Assembly: GCA_036824465.1 (NCBI GenBank)
Contig: DAITAC010000065.1
Span: 1 to 24,577, forward strand
DNA from: JAKOQB01 sp036824465
GTDB taxonomy: Bacteria; Pseudomonadota; Gammaproteobacteria; Burkholderiales; Burkholderiaceae_F
Length of the DNA stretch: 24,577 nt
Reading direction: 5' to 3'
Below are positions 22,346 through 24,577 of this stretch, piece by piece (position 1 is the first letter of the stretch; each line of letters starts with the position of its first letter). A model generated the notes under the pieces. The model searched no databases, had not been told where the DNA came from, and saw only the letters and a program-made list of their open reading frames with translations. The translations under genes were made by a program, and so were the position numbers.

Positions 22346-22960
22346 TCACTTGATCGTCCACTGCGCGCGCCAGGCGATCATCCGCACGGCGACGATCAGC
22401 GCGGCGGACGTCCAAAGCGCGAGCGGGTCGGGCGCACCGGCCTGCACCATCAGCAGGTAGAACCAGCAGCCCGCGAACGAGGCCAGCGCGTACGGCTTGC
22501 CGTCACGCAGGACCAGCGGGACTTCATTCAGGATCACGTCGCGCAGCAGGCCGCCGCATACGCCGGTGACGACACCGAAGATCGCGGCGACGATAAACGG
22601 CATGCCTGCGATCAGCGATACCGAGGTGCCGGCGATCGAGAAGAAGCCCAGGCCGATCGAATCGGCCAGCACGAACGCGGTCTCCGGCACCACGCGGCGC
22701 GCCAGCCGCAGCAGCGGTGTGGCGGCGAGCGTCAGCACCAGAATCAGGACCACGTATTCGACGTGCTGCACCCAGAAGAACGGGCGCCGGTCGAGCAGCA
22801 GATCGCGCAGCGTGCCGCCGCCGAAGGCGGTGACGAAGGCCACAGTGAACACGCCGACCGGATCCATCTGCTTCTTGCGCGCTTCCGCGAAGCCGGAAAA
22901 CGCCGCCGCGAGCACGGCAACGAACTCGATCGTGGGGACAACCGCCAGCTCAGCCTTCAC
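22346..22960 (-). CDS. TRIC/UPF0126-family membrane protein
   Basis: Inner-membrane protein of the bacterial TRIC family (two UPF0126 domains, PF03458), 204 residues with about seven hydrophobic segments. Each half has the family's glycine-rich motif: GGGTLRDLLLDRRPFFW and GVCGGLLRDVILNEVP. Homologues form trimeric cation (K+) channels in studied cases, but the physiological role in bacteria is unclear. I take the GTG at 22960, one base after the Smr-gene stop (TGA-A-GTG), since the longer open frame to 23023 adds an Arg-rich tail read out of frame from the Smr gene. It is the last gene of the apparent trxB-smr operon. Confidence 0.88.
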   Translation of the reverse strand: MKAELAVVPTIEFVAVLAAAFSGFAEARKKQMDPVGVFTVAFVTAFGGGTLRDLLLDRRPFFWVQHVEYVVLILVLTLAATPLLRLARRVVPETAFVLADSIGLGFFSIAGTSVSLIAGMPFIVAAIFGVVTGVCGGLLRDVILNEVPLVLRDGKPYALASFAGCWFYLLMVQAGAPDPLALWTSAALIVAVRMIAWRAQWTIK

Positions 22961-22961
22961 T

Positions 22962-23633
22962 TCAGGACGCCGGTTTCGCCGCCGCCGTCGGGCGCAGCAA
23001 GACGACCAGCGCACCGCTGCCACCTTCGGCCGGCCGTGCCTGGCAGAAGGCGATCACCTCGTCGCGCTGTGCCAGCCAAGCGCGCACCTTGCCTTTCAGC
23101 ACTGGCGTGCGGTCCTTCGATCCAAGGCCCTTGCCGTGCACCACGCGCACGCAGCGCAGCCCGCGCTTGAGCGCGTCGCGCAGGAACTCGACCAGCGCCT
23201 CGCGCGCCTCGTCGACTCGATGGCCGTGCAGATCGATTCGATCCTGGATCGACCATTCGCCGCGGCGCAGCTTGCGCAGCGTATCGGGACCGATGCCGGG
23301 GCGGCGAAACGACAGCGAATCATCAGTGTCGAGCAGGGAGTCGACATCGATCTCGTCCGACACCGAGGATTCGAGCACCTCGCGCTCGTCGCGCAATCGT
23401 TGCTCGGGGTGCGGCGAGTGATGCCTGGCAATCGGGAGCTGGCGTCCCTGCGGCGCAAGCGGCTGCACGCCGCCGATTTCCTGCATCGCCTGCTTGAAAG
23501 TGTGTGTCGACTGCGCGGCGTGCTTCTGGCGCGCGACAATCGCGCGCGCCTCGCGCTCATGCGCGCGCGCGCGTTCGGCGAGTTGTTCACGCAGTTGCGA
23601 GAGATCGCCCAGATGCTTGAACCGGGCGGACAT
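22962..23633 (-). CDS. Smr-domain protein
   Basis: A 223-residue protein with a C-terminal Smr domain (MutS2/SmrA-like, PF01713): IDLHG at about 133-137, HGKG at about 166-169 (VVHGKGLGSKDRTPVLKGKV) and the GGSGALVVLLR end. The N-terminal half is charged and probably helical (LREQLAERARAHEREARAIVARQ). Smr domains bind or cleave nucleic acids, and some act as ribosome-rescue or structure-specific endonucleases. The role of this stand-alone form is not known. The start at ATG 23633 is chosen over 23738 because the longer form overlaps the end of trxB and adds low-complexity Ala/Gly/Arg sequence. It lies 14 bp after trxB. Confidence 0.9.
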   Translation of the reverse strand: MSARFKHLGDLSQLREQLAERARAHEREARAIVARQKHAAQSTHTFKQAMQEIGGVQPLAPQGRQLPIARHHSPHPEQRLRDEREVLESSVSDEIDVDSLLDTDDSLSFRRPGIGPDTLRKLRRGEWSIQDRIDLHGHRVDEAREALVEFLRDALKRGLRCVRVVHGKGLGSKDRTPVLKGKVRAWLAQRDEVIAFCQARPAEGGSGALVVLLRPTAAAKPAS

Positions 23634-23647
23634 GGCGAAAGCGGAAC

Positions 23648-24577
23648 CTAAGCCGTGACCGCTGTGCGCACGGCCGGTGCGGGCTGCTGCGCCTCCTGCT
23701 GCTCCAGCCAGCGCTGCGCGTCGAGCGCGGCCATGCATCCCGTACCAGCCGAAGTGACCGCCTGCCGATAAACATGGTCCTGCACGTCGCCGGCCGCGAA
23801 CACGCCTTCGATACTGGTCATCGTCGCCAGCCCGGCGAGGCCGGTGCGGGTGATGATGTAACCGTTGGTCATGTCGATCTGGCCCGCAAAGATCTCGGTA
23901 TTGGGCTGATGCCCGATTGCGATGAAGCAGCCCTGGACCAGCAAGTCGGACTTTGCGCCGCTGCGGCTGTCGCGAATGCGCACGCCGGTTACACCGCTGT
24001 CGTTGCCGAGCACTTCGTCCAGTTCGTGCCAGAGGTGAAATTCGACCTTGCCTTCCTTCGCCTTGCCCTTCAGTTTGTCAATCAGAATTGCCTCGGCGCG
24101 GAACTTGTCGCGCCGATGGATGACGTGGACTTTCTTGGCGATGTTGGCCAGATAGAGCGCCTCTTCGACCGCGGTGTTGCCGCCGCCGACCACGCACACG
24201 TCCTGGTTGCGATAGAAGAACCCATCGCAGGTGGCGCAGCCGCTGACGCCCTTGCCCATGAACGCCTGTTCGCTGGGGAGGCCGAGGTACTTGGCCGAGG
24301 CGCCGGTGGCGATGATCAATGCGTCGCAGGTGTATTCGCCGCTGTCGCCGATCAGGCGAAATGGGCGCTGCTGCAAGTGCACGGTGTGGATCTGGTCGAA
24401 CACAATGTCGGTGTCGAAACGCTGCGCGTGCTTGAGAAACCGCTCCATCAGCTCAGGTCCCTGCACGCCATCCGCATCGGCCGGCCAGTTGTCAACGTCG
24501 GTCGTCGTCATCAGCTGCCCGCCCTGTGCGATTCCCGTGATCAGCATTGGCTTCAGATTCGCGCGTGCGGCGTACAC
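23648..24577 (-). CDS. trxB: Thioredoxin reductase, 5' end outside window
   Basis: NADPH-dependent flavoenzyme that reduces thioredoxin. The 310 C-terminal codons including stop are present; the window edge falls in VYAARANLKP, so about 20-25 residues including the first FAD-binding GxGxxG are missing. The GTG at the edge is an internal Val codon, not a start. Visible are GGQLMTTTDVDNWP, IIATGASAKYLGLPSE, the redox-active CATC (residues 114-117 of the fragment), the NADPH-binding VVGGGNTAVEEA with HRRDKFRA, and the FAD-binding GVFAAGDVQD near the end. It is the first of three same-strand genes (trxB, smr, TRIC-type) with gaps of 14 and 1 bp. Confidence 0.97.
   Translation of the reverse strand: MYAARANLKPMLITGIAQGGQLMTTTDVDNWPADADGVQGPELMERFLKHAQRFDTDIVFDQIHTVHLQQRPFRLIGDSGEYTCDALIIATGASAKYLGLPSEQAFMGKGVSGCATCDGFFYRNQDVCVVGGGNTAVEEALYLANIAKKVHVIHRRDKFRAEAILIDKLKGKAKEGKVEFHLWHELDEVLGNDSGVTGVRIRDSRSGAKSDLLVQGCFIAIGHQPNTEIFAGQIDMTNGYIITRTGLAGLATMTSIEGVFAAGDVQDHVYRQAVTSAGTGCMAALDAQRWLEQQEAQQPAPAVRTAVTA

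Noticed and set aside
22497..23651. 384-codon open frame on the + strand opposite the TRIC-type and Smr genes
   Set aside because: It runs across two real genes with family motifs on the other strand; low-complexity composition.
1..24577. Defence system, CRISPR, prophage or integrative element
   Set aside because: No repeat-spacer pattern, integrase, transposase, restriction or toxin-antitoxin gene recognised; gene content is mainly housekeeping and transport.

Overview
The window is GC-rich, densely coded chromosomal DNA that looks like a betaproteobacterium of the order Burkholderiales. The basis is gene content and protein similarity from memory: an argH / AlgZ-AlgR-type two-component pair / ppc / hemC-hemD-hemX-hemY neighbourhood, an orphan Bug (TctC-type) binding protein, and a nadE-P-II pair. 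Two runs of exactly 100 N (17380-17479 and 18810-18909) show that this is a draft scaffold with gaps of nominal length. No rRNA, tRNA, CRISPR array, transposase or phage gene was recognised.

Layout. 1-1196 (-): argH, cut by the left edge. 1310-3135 (+): membrane histidine kinase and LytTR response regulator, overlapping by 4 bp. 3211-4212 (-): Bug-type periplasmic binding protein. 4305-7076 (-): ppc. 7154-11171 (+): hemC, hemD, hemX, hemY, a tetrapyrrole cluster with 4-bp overlaps at hemC/hemD and hemX/hemY. 11278-14310 (+): a complete TRAP transporter, dctP-[hairpin terminator]-dctQ-dctM. 14529-14909 (+): small exported protein of unknown function. 14958-17199 (-): aldehyde dehydrogenase followed by a short-chain dehydrogenase. 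17288-17770 (+): the first 30 codons of inorganic pyrophosphatase, a gap, then the C-terminal part of a RidA-family protein; these are two different genes. 17799-18656 (-): EamA/DMT transporter whose 5' end lies in a 125-bp tandem duplication interrupted by the second gap. 19058-20224 (-): GNAT/FemAB-like protein (DUF482 type), with a start overlapping the divergent nadE. 20218-22339 (+): nadE and a P-II protein. 22346-24577 (-): trxB (cut by the right edge), an Smr-domain gene and a TRIC-type membrane protein in one apparent operon.

How the genes fit together. Most are housekeeping: arginine synthesis, anaplerotic CO2 fixation, heme and siroheme precursors, NAD synthesis, nitrogen signalling and thioredoxin recycling. 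The accessory part is the TRAP operon, the SDR-ALDH pair and the orphan Bug protein, which suggest scavenging of organic acids or alcohols/aldehydes; no substrate can be named from sequence.

I found no convincing new multi-gene system. The points most worth a second look are: (a) a degraded second copy of the nadE 3' end, changed only at synonymous sites in its best-conserved part; (b) a 125-bp tandem duplication that gives the DMT gene a 42-codon upstream ORF coupled by ATGA; (c) a 55-bp identity across the second gap that suggests the gap and the apparent third repeat copy are assembly artefacts; (d) a 16-bp motif shared by the leaders of dctP and the small exported-protein gene; and (e) an unusually long DctM with an apparent two-helix insertion.
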